The notes under the pieces: model-generated
Database searches by the model: none
Seen by the model: the letters and a program-made list of their open reading frames with translations, nothing else
Told to the model about the DNA's origin: nothing
Shown here: in pieces, positions 1 to 18,429 of the stretch
How the letters are laid out: every line of letters begins with the position of its first letter
How positions within the stretch are numbered: position 1 is the stretch's first letter
Translations under genes and position numbers: made by a program
Assembly (NCBI RefSeq): GCF_001418565.1
Contig: NZ_LIQQ01000453.1
Span: 1-35,424, forward strand
Source of the DNA: Streptomyces graminilatus
Lineage (GTDB): Bacteria; Actinomycetota; Actinomycetes; Streptomycetales; Streptomycetaceae
Length of the DNA stretch: 35,424 nucleotides
Reading direction: 5' to 3'

Positions 1-3000
1 GGGTCGGGTGGTCGAAGACGACGGTCGCCGGCAGGGGGAGCCCGGTCGACGCGGTGAGCCGGTTGCGTGCTTCCACGGCGGTCACGGAGTCGAAGCCCAG
101 GTCCCTGAAGGCCGTGTCGGACGGGATGGCCGTGGGGTCCGGGTGGCTCAGGACGGCGCCGGTGTGGCGGGTGACCAGGTCGAGCAGGAACCGCCGTCGT
201 TCCGACTCCGGCAGTGCCGCGAACCGTTCGGCCACCCCGGCGGTGGCCGACGGCCGTGCCGGGGCCGGTGCGAGGCCCGCCAGCAGCGGTGTGGGGTGCT
301 GCGCACGCAGCGAGTTCAGGTCCAGGCGTGCCGGTATGAGGAGCGGATGGTGGCTGTCGGGCCCGGTGCCGAGGGCTGCGTCGAGCCGCGCCAGTCCTTC
401 CGCGGCGGACATCGGCACGATTCCGGAGCCCAGGAGTTGCCGGATCCCTTCGGCGCCGAGCTCCTTCCCCATCGCCGATCTCTCCTCCCACATGCCCCAG
501 ACCAAGGAGGTCGCCGGCAGCCCATGGTGGCGCCGGTGGTGGGCGAGGGCGTCGACGAAGGTGTGGGCGGCGGCGTAGTTGCCCTGCCCGGCGAGCCCGA
601 GTACGCCCGCCGCCGAGGAGTACAGGACGAACTCGGCGAGGTCGAGGTGCTCGGTGAGCCGGTGCAGATGCCAGGCCGCGTCGGCCTTGGGCCGCAGGAC
701 GCTGTCCATCTGGTCGGGGGTCAGTTCCCGGACGGTCGAGGGGTCCACCGTTCCGGCGGCGTGGACGACGGCCGTGAGGGGGTGGTCGGCCGGGATGGTG
801 TCCAGGAGCGCTGCCAGGGCATCGGGGTCGGCGGTGTCGCAGGCGGCGAGGGTGACGTGCGCGCCGAGTCCGGTCAGTTCGGCGCGCAGGCTCTCGGCGC
901 CGGGGGCGTCCGGTCCGCGCCTGCCGACAAGCAGCAGGTGCCGGACGTGGTGCCGGGTGACGAGGTGGCGGGCGGCGAGGGAGCCGAGGGTTCCGGTGCC
1001 TCCGGTGACGAGGACGGTGCCGTCGGGGTCGAGGGGGCGCGGGACGGTGAGGACGATCTTCCCGGTGTGGGCCGCGTCCCGCATGAGCCGGATCGCCCGG
1101 GGAGCGTGGCGGACGTCCAGGGCGGTGACGGGCAGGGGCTGGAGGGTTCCGTCGTCGAAGAGTTCGCCGAGGCGGGCGAAGGTGCGCGCGACGCGGTCGG
1201 GACGCGTGTCGAGTCCGTACGGCAGGTATCGCCTTCCGGGGTGGTCCAGGGCGGTCTGCCGGGGGTCGCGCGGGTCGGTCCTGCCGATGTCGACGAGACG
1301 TCCGCCGGGGGCGAGCAGGCGCAGCGAGGCGTCGGTCAGCTCGCCGCTGAGGCTGTGCAGGACGACGTCGATCCCACGGCCCGCCGTCATGGTGCGCAGC
1401 CGCTGCTCGAAGCCGGGGTCCCGGGAGGAGGCGATGTGGGAGTCGTCGAGGCCGAGGGCGCGCAGGGTGGCGTGTTTCGTGGGGTGGGCGGTGGCGTAGA
1501 CGTCCGCGCCGAGGTGGCGGGCGATCTGGAGGGCGGCCATGCCGACCCCGCCGGCCGCCGCGTGCACCAGGACCGTGTCGCCCGGGCGGACACCGGCGAC
1601 GTCGACGAGGCTCTGCCAGGCGGTGAGGAACGCGGTGGGCACGGTCGCGGCCTGCGCGAACGTCCAACCGTGCGGAACGCGGACGAGGTTGCGGTGGTCG
1701 GTGACCGCCAGCGGGCCCATCGCTCCCTGCCAGGCGAGCCCCAGCACCCGGTCTCCGGGCCGCAGCCCCTCCACGCCGGGGCCGCACTCGGCCACCACTG
1801 CTGCCAACTCGCTGCCGAGCCGCCCGGGTTCGGGATACATGCCGAGCGTGAGGAGCACGTCGCGGAAGCTGACGCCGGCGGCGCGGACGGCGACGCGGAC
1901 CTGTCCTTCCGCGAGGGGGGCCTCGGCCTCGGGGCAGGCGGCGAGGACGAGGTCGTCCGGGCTGCCGGTGGACGGTTCGCGCAGGGTCAGCCGCCAGGCC
2001 GCTGGTCCGTCCGGCACGGTCAGGGGGGTGTCGGTGGCGGTCCTCGTCAGCCGGGGCACGCGCAACCGGCCGTGCCGCAGGGCCAGTTGCGGTTCACCGT
2101 CGGCGAGCGCGGTGGCGAGCGCCGTGGGCAGGTACTGCCAGGAGGCCTCGTGGTCGTCGACGTCGAGCAGGACGAACCGGCCGGGATGTTCGGACTGGGC
2201 GGTCCGCAGCAGCCCCCACGCGGGCGCCTGGGCGAGGCCGCGGACGTCCTCCCCCGCCTCGGTCGCCACCGCGCCGTGGGTGAGCACCACCAGGGGCCGG
2301 TCCCGGGTCCGTTCGTCGGCCAGCCATTCCTGTACGGCGGCGAGGAGCCCCCGGGCGGAACGGTGTGCCGAGTCCTCGACGGCCTCGACGGCCGCGACGG
2401 GGTGCCCGGCGCACACCAGGACCGCCACGTCACCGTGCGGCCGGGTGGCCAGGGCGTCGACGGCGGGACCGATGCCGGTGTGGCGGCGGTCCGCCCGCAG
2501 GTCGTGCGGCAGCCGGGCCTGGCCGTCCTCGGGGAGGATCCAGCAGACATCGCGGGACGGCGGGTCGGCGGCCGGGGACAACTCGCGCCACTCCAGGAGG
2601 AAGGGCGCCTGTCGACGGGAGTGGGTCCGCCCGACGGTCTGAGCCGTGAAGGGCCGTAGCGTCAGCGAGTCGATCACGGCGACGGGCCGGCCCGTGTCGT
2701 CGGCCAGCCGGAGCGTGTGTTCGCTGTGCCCGGCCGGGGAGGTGGCGCGTGTCGTGGTCGACAGGTGGGCGCGCACGACGGTGGCGCCCGGTGTGAAGAT
2801 CCGCATGCCGGCGATGGCGAAGGGCATGCGGGCCGGTTGCCCGCCCGTGGTGTCCGCCGCCGCCTCCACGAGGCAGGCCTGCAGCCCCGCGTCCAGCAGT
2901 GCGGGGTGCACGGCGAATCCCGGGTCGGCGGCGTCCTCGGGCAGGTGGGCCTCGATGTAGGTGTCGTCGCCGCGCCGCCACGCGCCGGTGAGGAGCCGGA

Positions 3001-6000
3001 AGGTGGGGCCGAAGTCGACGCCCTGCTCGGCGAGGCGCTCGTAGAGCGGGTCGAGGTCGACGGGCCGTGCGCCGGGGGGCGGCCATGCCGTCAGGTCGGG
3101 CCATGCGGGCACGGTGTCCTCGTGCGGAGCGAGCGTGCCGCCGGCGTAGTGGGTCCAGCCGGTCTCCGTGTCGGGCGCGTCGGTGTCGTCGGAGGGGATC
3201 CGGAAGTGGAGGTCGGCGGGGCGCCGACCGTCGGCCGTGGCCGCCTTGACACGTAGTTGGAGGTCGACGGAGGTGTTCTCCGGCAGGACCAGCGGGGTGT
3301 ACAGGGTGAGTTCGTCGAGACGGCCGCAGCCGAGCTGGGACCCGGCGTGCAGGATCAGTTCGGCGGTGCCCGCTCCGGCCGCGACCGCGGTGCCGCCCAC
3401 CGCGTGGTCGCGCAGCCACGGGTGGGTCCGCACGGACAGGCCGCCGGTGAACAACCAGCCTTCTCCGTCGGCGAGTACGGCCTTGGCATCCAGGAACGGG
3501 TGCGTCACCGGGCTCAGTCCCCCGCCCGTGCCCAGTTGCCGTGGCGGTGGGGTGTGCAGCCAGTAGGGGCGGTGCTGGAACGCGTAGGTGGGCAGTTCCA
3601 CGCGGTCCGCGCGGGCGAGCAGCCGCGTCCAGTCGACCGGCGCTCCCCCGACGTGCAGACGGGCCAGCGCGGCGGTCAGGACGCGCGGCTCGTCACGTCC
3701 CCTGCGCAGGGCGGGGATCCACGCGGCCGAGGACGTGCCGGCCCCGTCGGCGGTGCTGGGGCCCGCCTGGCCGAGCGCGGTCAGTACGGCGTCCGGGCCG
3801 ATCTCCAGGAACGTGGTGATGCCCTGGTCCCGCAGCCGGGCCACGGCGTCGGCGAAGCGCACCGCACCGCGTGCCTGCCGGGCCCAGTACTCCGGCGAGC
3901 ATGCCTCCTCGGCGGACAGGGCGGCACCGGTGAGGGTGGAGACGACGGGCAGGGCGGGCGGACGGAGGTCGAGTCCGGCCGCCACGCGGGTGAGTTCGTC
4001 GAGGACGGGGTCGATGTGCGGGGAGTGGAACGCGTGGCTGACGCGCAGCCGGTGGATGCGGCGTCCGCGCTCCCGCCACTCCTCGGCGATGCGTACGACG
4101 GTGTCGTGGTCGCCCGAGATCACCGTGGAGGCCGGCGCGTTGACCGCGGCGACGGACACCCGGTCCTCGTGGCCGCGAAGCGTGGCCAGGACCTCCTCCT
4201 CGGAGGCGGCCACGGCGATCATCGCCCCCGTGGCGGGCAGCGACCCCATGAGCCGGCCGCGCGCGGCCACCAGCGTGGCCGCGTCCGCGAGGGACAGCAC
4301 CCCGGCGACATGGGCGGCGGCGATCTCGCCGACGGAGTGTCCGGCCACGAAGTCGGGGCGGGGCCCGAGGTGTTCGACGGTCCGGTACAGCGCGACTTCC
4401 AGGGCGAAAAGGGCGGCCTGGGTGAAGTCCGTACGGTCCAGCAGCCCGGCCTCGTCCGTGTCCGGCCCGGCGAACATCACGTCCTTCAGCGGGCGTGGCA
4501 GATGCGGGTCGAGGCGGGCGCACGCCTCGTCCAGGGCCTGGGCGAACACCGGGGAGCGCGTGTGCAGGGCGCGGCCCATGCCGGGCCACTGGGAACCCTG
4601 GCCGGAGAACAGGAACGCGGTCCTGCCCGCCGGGCCGCGCACCCCCTGGACGAGGCCCGCCCCGGCGAAGTCGCCCGCCAGGGCGTCGAGGCCGGCGAGC
4701 AGTCCGTCGCGGTCCGCGCCGGTGAGGACGGCCCGTTGGGCGAGGTGAGCCCTGGTGGTCGCCAGGGAGTGGCCGACAGCGGCGAGGTCGGTCTCCGGCG
4801 CGTCCCTGAGGAGTCGGGAGAGCCGGTCCGCCTGGGCGCGCAGAGCGCCGGGCGAGGCGGCGGAGACCGGCCAGACGAACCCGGGCACGGTCAGCGCCGG
4901 CGGCCGGTCCGGATCCTGCGCCGGGGCGGCCGGCGGCGGGGCCTGTTCCAGGACGAGGTGGGCGTTGGTGCCGGAGATACCGAACGACGACACCGCCGCG
5001 CGGCGGGGCCGCCCGGTGTCCGGCCAGGGGCGCTGTTCGGTGAGCAGCCGCACCGACCCCCTGGACCAGTCCACCCTGGACGAGCGGCTGTCGGCGTGCA
5101 GGGTCCGGGGCAGCTCGCCGTGGCGCAGCGCCATGACGGTCTTGATGATCCCGGCGACCCCGGCAGCCGTCTGGGTGTGGCCGATGTTGGACTTCAGCGA
5201 ACCCAGCCACAGCGGCTGGTCCGCGGGGCGGTCCTTGCCGTAGGTGTTGATCAGGGCGTTCGCTTCGATGGGGTCGCCCAGTGCGGTGCCGGTGCCGTGC
5301 GCCTCCACCGCGTCCACGTCGGACGGGGTCAGGCCGGCGTTGGCCAGCGCCTGGCGGATGACCTGTTCCTGGGCGGGGCCGCTGGGCGCGGTCAGCCCGT
5401 TGCTGGCGCCGTCCTGGTTGAGGGCGCTGCCCCGGATGACCGCCAGTACCGGATGACCGGCCCGCAGCGCGTCGGAGAGCCGCTCCAGCAGGAGCAGGCC
5501 CACGCCCTCGGAGAAGCCGGTGCCGTCCGCGCCGTCGCCGAACGCCTTGCACCGCCCGTCCATGGCCAGCCCGCCCTGTTTGGTGAACTCGACGAACACC
5601 TCCGGGGTGGCCATGACCATCGCACCGCCGGCGATGGCGAGCGAGCACTCGTCGCCGCGCAGCGACTGGCAGGCCAGGTGTACGGCGGACAGCGAGGAGG
5701 AGCACGCGGTGTCCACCGTCACCGCCGGGCCGTTCAGGCCGAGCGTGTAGGCGATCCGGCCGGAGGCGATGCTGGGCAGGCCGCCCTGGAGGCGGTACCC
5801 GTCGGCGGCGGGGACGGGCCTGTCTATGGGGGGCATGTAAGCCTGATGGGTGACGCCGACGAATGTGCCCGTCCGGGTGCCGCGCAGGGAGGTCGGGGCG
5901 ATACCGGCGCGCTCCGCCAGCTCCCAGGCGGTCTCCAGCAGCAGTCGCTGCTGGGGATCCGTCGCCAGCGCCTCGCGGTCGGACATCCCGAAGAGTCCGG

Positions 6001-6378
6001 CGTCGAAGCCGGCGGCGTCCTCAAGGAAGCCGGCCCGCCGGGGCCGCTCGGCGGCGGCGCCGAACAGGCCGTCGAGGTCCCAGCCCCGGTCGGTGGGGAA
6101 CTCCCCCAGTGCCTCCCCGCCGTCGGCGACCAGCTGCCACAACTGCTCCGGGGACCGGACTCCACCGGGCAGCCGGCACCCCATCGCGACCACGGCGATC
6201 GGCTCCCGTGCGGCGCCGAGCAGTTTCTGGTTCGTCCGCCTCAACTGCTCGTTGGCCAGCAGGCTGTGCCGCAGGGCGTCGACGATGGCGGCGGGCGGGT
6301 TGGACACGGCCGGCTCCGTCGGCTCGGGGGACGTCGGTCCGTTCTGGGCGGCGTGCGCGGCGCCGCCGGGGCGGTGCG

Positions 6379-6382
<4 letters not shown>
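1..6382 (-). CDS. cfa7: Type I polyketide synthase Cfa7 (KS-AT-DH-ER-KR-ACP), 3' end beyond window
   Basis: The reading frame is open from the ATG at 6382 to the window edge (2127 codons). An N-terminal coiled-coil docking segment (about 30-60) is followed by: KS (about 62-490, Cys227 in TACSSS); AT (about 585-890, Ser683, Arg708, HAFH near 784, hence malonyl-CoA); DH (about 975-1250, His993, Asp1164); ER (about 1440-1750, NADPH motif HAAAGGVG at 1607); KR (about 1785-1960, Tyr1936); and ACP (Ser2099 in GFDSV). Two key positions are unusual. The DH HxxxGxxxxP motif ends in Ala1002 instead of Pro, and the KR Asn expected four residues after Tyr1936 is His1940. The start overlaps the cfa6 stop (ATGA) and has a GGAGGAG ribosome site. 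By homology it performs the final malonyl extension and cyclisation in coronafacic acid assembly. P. syringae Cfa7 ends in a thioesterase, which would lie outside this window. The PKS call is certain; the Cfa7 name rests on order and architecture. Confidence 0.9.
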
Positions 6383-14493
<8,111 letters not shown>

Positions 14494-14505
14494 GGTCGAC
14501 CTCCG

Positions 14506-15915
14506 CTACTTTCCGGCGGACTTGCGCCAGCCCAGGTGCGTTGCCGGGTGGATCAGCAGGCGGGCCGGCTGCTCGCTGCGCAGCAGGACCGTCGCCAGCC
14601 GTCGTCGGATTTCCTGTTCGTCGATCGAGGGGTCCGCGCAGTAGACGTCGAGGGTGAACACGACGTCGCCGGCGGTGTTCTCGTGGGTCCAGGCCTCCGC
14701 GCCCAGGACGCCGGGGATCGTCTGCGCGAGTGCGCAGACCGATTTCAGGGAGACCTTCTCGCCACGGCTCATCACATAGCTGGGGCGGCGGCTGCGGAAG
14801 TAGAGATAGCCGTCGTCGTCCCTCTCGAAGAGGTCCCCCGTGCTGATCGAGGTCGTGGTACCGCTGACAGGCGGCCCGGGCTCGTCGCGGCGGCCGACCC
14901 TGCGGAGCATGCCCGTGTCCGTCTCGACGATCAGCTCGCCGGCCCTGTCGTCGGCGTCGGCCGTGCGCAGCCGGACCTGGACCCCGGGGAGCGGGAGTCC
15001 CACCGAGGTGTAGCGCCGGGGCGGCTCCAGGTGGGCGGCGAGGGTGGAGACGCGGGGACCGGCTTCGGTGAGCCCGTAGGTGAGGTACAGCTCCAGGCCC
15101 GCGTTGTGCTTCAGGAGGTCCGCCACGGACGAGGCGGCGAACGCGTCGCCCCCGACCGTCAGACGGCGCAGCGGTGCCGGGAGCCGCTCTCCCGCGCGGA
15201 GCCATGACTCGACCATCGTGGGTGTCAGGGAGGACACGGTGACCCCGTGTTCCTGGATGGTCCGGTGGTAGTGGGCGGGCGTGAACGGCGGTCCCGCGAC
15301 GACAGCCCTGCCCCCGGTCACGAGGGTGGCGAGCAACTGGGCGACGAAGGCGTAGGAGTAGTGCATGGGCAGGCTGATCAGGACGCTGTCGGCGTCGCTC
15401 TGGCCGATCGACCGGGCGTGGCGGCCGGCGTTGCGCAGGAGCGAGTCGACGCGGTGCAGACAGCCGCTGAACACACCGGAGGTGCCCGAGGTGAGGAGGA
15501 TGATCTCCCCGGGCCGGTACCGGATGGTGTCCACGTCGCTCAGGCGGGCGAACCGGGCGAACCCGCCGAGGTCGCGCGGTGGTACGCCGGCGTACGGTCC
15601 GGGCGGGACCCTCGGAGCGATCAGGGCGTCCGCGCCGAGGGCCCGCGCCATCCGCTCGATACGGGACGGCGGTGCCGACGGCGGCAGGAGTACCGGGACC
15701 GCGCCCCCGACCAGCAGCGCGAACACCACGGTGACGAACGGAGCCCCGTTCGGCATCGCCACCATGACGGGCGTTCCCGGTTCGACACCGAGTTGGTGGA
15801 TCTCCTCCACCACGGTGTCGAACAGCGGCGGTTCGGTTCCGGGTCGGTCCACCTGGACGAGATCACGGAGAAAGTCCCGCACGACGCCGGACTCAAGGGT
15901 GCAGGCGGTGTCCAC
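14506..15915 (-). CDS. cfa5: ANL-superfamily acyl-CoA/acyl-AMP ligase (Cfa5-like)
   Basis: The 469-aa product resembles adenylate-forming ligases. It has LTSGTSG (142-148, core A3), YGLTEAG (about 286), a TGD motif followed by an R-rich hinge (about 355-385), and a very short C-terminal subdomain ending in GWRKSAGK, where the catalytic A10 lysine is expected. The A3 loop lacks the usual Pro-Lys (SGTSGVFSG), so the phosphate-loop lysine is replaced by Ser. It would activate a carboxylic acid with ATP. In the coronafacic acid pathway Cfa5 is proposed to activate the cyclopentenone starter for the PKS. The start is GTG, one base after the cfa4 stop, with AGGAAGG upstream. At 469 residues it is shorter than typical acyl-CoA synthetases of 500-550. 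The exact substrate cannot be read from the sequence. Confidence 0.82.
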   Translation of the reverse strand: MDTACTLESGVVRDFLRDLVQVDRPGTEPPLFDTVVEEIHQLGVEPGTPVMVAMPNGAPFVTVVFALLVGGAVPVLLPPSAPPSRIERMARALGADALIAPRVPPGPYAGVPPRDLGGFARFARLSDVDTIRYRPGEIILLTSGTSGVFSGCLHRVDSLLRNAGRHARSIGQSDADSVLISLPMHYSYAFVAQLLATLVTGGRAVVAGPPFTPAHYHRTIQEHGVTVSSLTPTMVESWLRAGERLPAPLRRLTVGGDAFAASSVADLLKHNAGLELYLTYGLTEAGPRVSTLAAHLEPPRRYTSVGLPLPGVQVRLRTADADDRAGELIVETDTGMLRRVGRRDEPGPPVSGTTTSISTGDLFERDDDGYLYFRSRRPSYVMSRGEKVSLKSVCALAQTIPGVLGAEAWTHENTAGDVVFTLDVYCADPSIDEQEIRRRLATVLLRSEQPARLLIHPATHLGWRKSAGK

Positions 15916-15916
15916 T

Positions 15917-16444
15917 TCAGCCTTCCTGTGTCCCCGTCAGCAGCGTGCTGGTGACGCGATGGCCCGAGGGGCCGGCTCGGTGGGAGGTGATGAGTACATG
16001 GGTCGCCGAGCCCTGGCGCAACCATGCGCGGGCGATGGCGGCCGCCGGGGGCAGGCCCTTGTCCGGCGGCATCGACAGGGTCATGCTGGGCCCGCTGAAG
16101 CCCAGGAACTGCGAGGGGAGGCTGCACACCGAACCCGGGTTCGCCCCGGAGAACCGCAGCGGCGAGATGCGTCCCGCCGCGACCGTCGCGGCGATCGCGC
16201 GCATGGTGTACGTGGTGCAGTCGTCGCTGACGACGATGTGCCCCACACCCTCCCGCGCCGAGTCGATGTCCCCCCGGTGTGCGTCGACCGCGTGCTGCAC
16301 GGCCTCGAACACGAGCCAGGAGAGCGGGTCCGCGTAGAGGGAGGCCCGCTGTCTCGGCCGCACACCGGACAGGTCGGTCACCTCGGCGACGCCTTCGCCG
16401 AGCACGGTCATGCCGTACGTGGTCAGGGTGGCCGCGTCAGTCAT
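15917..16444 (-). CDS. cfa4: Half-length ketosynthase-like protein (Cfa4 position)
   Basis: This 175-aa protein starts at an ATG overlapping the cfa3 stop (ATGA). Its central part resembles the N-terminal half of a ketosynthase: a segment like the strand and loop before the nucleophile (CSLPSQFLGFSGPSMTLS, 107-124), then a helix and a hydrophobic ATHVLITS strand (147-154). The nucleophilic Cys of a real KS is absent, and the protein ends before the region where both catalytic His would lie. It is therefore unlikely to condense acyl groups itself. It may be a chain-length-factor-like or cyclase partner of the preceding ketosynthase. Cfa4 of P. syringae occupies the same position and has no firmly established function. 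An open frame extends upstream to 17113, but that part overlaps cfa3 antiparallel in phase only and is not coding. Confidence 0.75.
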   Translation of the reverse strand: MTDAATLTTYGMTVLGEGVAEVTDLSGVRPRQRASLYADPLSWLVFEAVQHAVDAHRGDIDSAREGVGHIVVSDDCTTYTMRAIAATVAAGRISPLRFSGANPGSVCSLPSQFLGFSGPSMTLSMPPDKGLPPAAAIARAWLRQGSATHVLITSHRAGPSGHRVTSTLLTGTQEG

Positions 16445-17586
16445 GTCGCCGCGCTTTCGGGTCCCTGGAGGACGAGGCAGGTGTTGAAGCCGCCGAATCC
16501 GAGCGTCACGCTGATGCCCCAGCCCGGTTCGGTCTTCATGGGTCGCTCCATCGGGATCGGCATGCCGAGTCTCGGCAGCGGGTCCCGTAGGGAGGGGACG
16601 GGGGGCACCGTCCCTGTCGTGAGGGCCTGGAGCAGGGCCACCGCCTCGATGGCGCCGGTCGCGCCGAGCGTGTGTCCGAACGCCCCCTTCGTCGCGAACG
16701 CGACCGGCGGGCGGGGTACGCCGGCGAAGAGCCGCGCGTAGGCCCGGGTCTCCACGTCGTCGTTCACCGGTGTCCCGGAGCCGTGCGCGTTGACGACGGT
16801 GACGTCCTGCGGCGTGATGTCCGCGTCGCGCAGCGCGCGTTGGACGGCCAGGACGACGTTCGCGCCGGACGGATCGGGGGCCACGGCATTGGCGGCGTCG
16901 TTCGACGATCCGGCGCCGGCGACGACGCCGTACGGGCGGGCTCCGCGGGCTCGGGCGCGTTCGGCCCGCTCCAGCACGAGGAACGCGGCTCCCTCGCCGA
17001 GGACGGTGCCGTTGCGGGCGGTGTCGAAGGCACGGAGGCCGTCGGGGGACATCGTGCCGAGGTGTGAGTGGCCGAGGCGTTTGCCCAGGGTGAGTACGTC
17101 CGCCCCGCCGCACACGCAGACGTCCGCGACGCCTTCCTCAAGGAGGGCGAGTCCGGCCAGGACGGCGTCGGAACCCGCGGAGCAGGCGGTGGTGACGGTG
17201 ACCGGTTCCACCACGCATCCGGCGCCCCGTGCCGCCGTGGTGGACCAGTGGGACAGGGAGCGGGCGCCCGGCATTTCCAGGTGAGGGCCGTAACTGGTGC
17301 CGAGGACGGGCAGGACACGCGGGTCGCCGGGGTCGATCCCCGCGTCCCGCAGCGCCTTTGACAGCGTGTCGCCGGTGATCCGCTGCTGGCGGTCCCACGC
17401 GGGCAAGTCCCTGTCGAGGTCGGGCACGGTCGCGGCGAGCATGCCGCGCAGCGGAAACGGGGACGGCACTTCGGTGATGCCGGAGGCGCCGGCCAGCAGC
17501 GACTGCCACACGGCGTCCACGTCGGAGCCCAGAGCGGTCGACCACGCCCTTCCCGTCACCCACACCTGAGACCCCGGGCTCACCAC
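16441..17586 (-). CDS. cfa3: Beta-ketoacyl-ACP synthase (Cfa3-like)
   Basis: The 381-aa condensing enzyme has a complete catalytic set: Cys135 in TACSAG, His268 in NAHGSGT, and Lys300 with His305 in KGAFGH. These place it with FabF-type or type II PKS ketosynthases. It is somewhat shorter than the usual 400-420 residues. Two consecutive GTG codons (17586 and 17583) could start translation. The second would give the four-base GTGA overlap with the cfa2 stop seen elsewhere in this operon, so the first one or two residues are uncertain. Its partners should be the ACP and dehydratase just upstream and the half-KS just downstream. In the coronafacic acid pathway this set is proposed to build the cyclopentenone carboxylate starter unit from a dicarboxylic-acid-derived precursor and malonate. 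Confidence 0.88.
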   Translation of the reverse strand: MVSPGSQVWVTGRAWSTALGSDVDAVWQSLLAGASGITEVPSPFPLRGMLAATVPDLDRDLPAWDRQQRITGDTLSKALRDAGIDPGDPRVLPVLGTSYGPHLEMPGARSLSHWSTTAARGAGCVVEPVTVTTACSAGSDAVLAGLALLEEGVADVCVCGGADVLTLGKRLGHSHLGTMSPDGLRAFDTARNGTVLGEGAAFLVLERAERARARGARPYGVVAGAGSSNDAANAVAPDPSGANVVLAVQRALRDADITPQDVTVVNAHGSGTPVNDDVETRAYARLFAGVPRPPVAFATKGAFGHTLGATGAIEAVALLQALTTGTVPPVPSLRDPLPRLGMPIPMERPMKTEPGWGISVTLGFGGFNTCLVLQGPESAAT

Positions 17587-18077
17587 AACTGCTCGCCCAG
17601 GTCCTCCACCTTGGTGCGCACCAGCGTGCCCCTGGTCGCGGCGACGGGCTTGCCGGAGACCTCCGCCCGGCAGGTGAACGTCATGACGCCGCCGCGAAGC
17701 TTGTCACAGGTGGTGTGGAAGACGACCTGGTCACCGGGGACGACGACGCGGGTGAACCTGGCCTTGACCGATCCGATCAGGGTGATCTCGTCGTCGGCGA
17801 GCGGCGAGGTCGACACCTGGGCGAGGATGATCGCCGACTGGGCGATCGCCTGCATCATGTGGCTGGCGGGAAAGACGGCACGCTCGGGAAAGTGGCCGGC
17901 GATCGCGTCGATCTGCCCGGAAACAGCCATGAGGCTCTTTACGTATTTCCCGGGCTCGTAGTCCAGAATACGGTCGAGATAAACCATCGGATGGCGATGA
18001 CGCAGCCAGCTCTTGAGTTCCGTGAACCCCATGGTCCGCGGTTCACGCGCCATCTCGGTGTTCGGCATCTCGGTCAC
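17580..18077 (-). CDS. cfa2: Hotdog-fold 3-hydroxyacyl-ACP dehydratase-like protein (Cfa2)
   Basis: This 165-aa protein matches FabZ/FabA-type dehydratases: HPMVYLDRI (29-37), GHFPERAVFPASHMMQAIAQ (61-80), and a C-terminal strand region with VVVPGDQVVFH. His62 aligns with the FabZ catalytic histidine. The acidic partner, 14 residues later in FabZ (His54/Glu68 in E. coli), is Gln76 here. This may mean altered or lost dehydration activity, or a specialised role. A GTG start at 18077 gives a GTGA overlap with the cfa1 stop; ATG at 18068 is an alternative, but no good ribosome site favours it. By position it is Cfa2, assumed to dehydrate the ACP-bound cyclopentenone precursor. Confidence 0.85.
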   Translation of the reverse strand: MTEMPNTEMAREPRTMGFTELKSWLRHRHPMVYLDRILDYEPGKYVKSLMAVSGQIDAIAGHFPERAVFPASHMMQAIAQSAIILAQVSTSPLADDEITLIGSVKARFTRVVVPGDQVVFHTTCDKLRGGVMTFTCRAEVSGKPVAATRGTLVRTKVEDLGEQLW

Positions 18078-18349
18078 TTGGCGCTCGCCTCGCCCGAAAG
18101 AGCCGCTTGTCTTAGCGACACCAACTGGGTCAGGGTCCGGACCGAGGAGAAGTGCTCCGGGACGAAGTCCTCGTCCGAGATGGTGATGCCGAAGACGTAT
18201 TCACACTGGGTGCGGAGTTCGGTAAAACCGAGCGAGTCGAGTCCGAGGATATCCCGAAAATTGTCGTCCAAACCGATCTCGGACGGCGGAACATTGATGA
18301 AGAGATCGTCGACCAGGATGTGTTTGATGGTCGATTCGATGTTCGTCAT
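18074..18349 (-). CDS. cfa1: Acyl carrier protein (Cfa1)
   Basis: The 91-aa discrete acyl carrier protein has the phosphopantetheine attachment motif LGLDSL, with Ser39. The sequence has the acidic, helical character of this family. The start is the ATG at 18349, with AGGAGA 7 bases upstream. An open frame continues upstream to 18493, but it lacks a comparable ribosome site and would add a non-ACP leader. It is the first gene of the operon and would carry intermediates acted on by Cfa2 and Cfa3. A candidate activator site lies 80 bases upstream of the start. Confidence 0.93.
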   Translation of the reverse strand: MTNIESTIKHILVDDLFINVPPSEIGLDDNFRDILGLDSLGFTELRTQCEYVFGITISDEDFVPEHFSSVRTLTQLVSLRQAALSGEASAK

Positions 18350-18429
18350 TGGAAAGTCTCCTGTAGTGCCGAAAGGGGCCGACCTGCGGAGGCAACGCGA
18401 CCCTACAAGGGCCACAGAACGAAGGTCGA

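Noticed and set aside
8..2659. 883-codon plus-strand frame over cfa7
   Set aside because: The minus-strand frame encodes continuous ER, KR and ACP domains; this one shows no motif.
15917..17113. Long form of the Cfa4 frame (398 codons)
   Set aside because: The upstream part lies within cfa3, is Arg-rich and has no homology; the ATG at 16444 gives the typical ATGA overlap.
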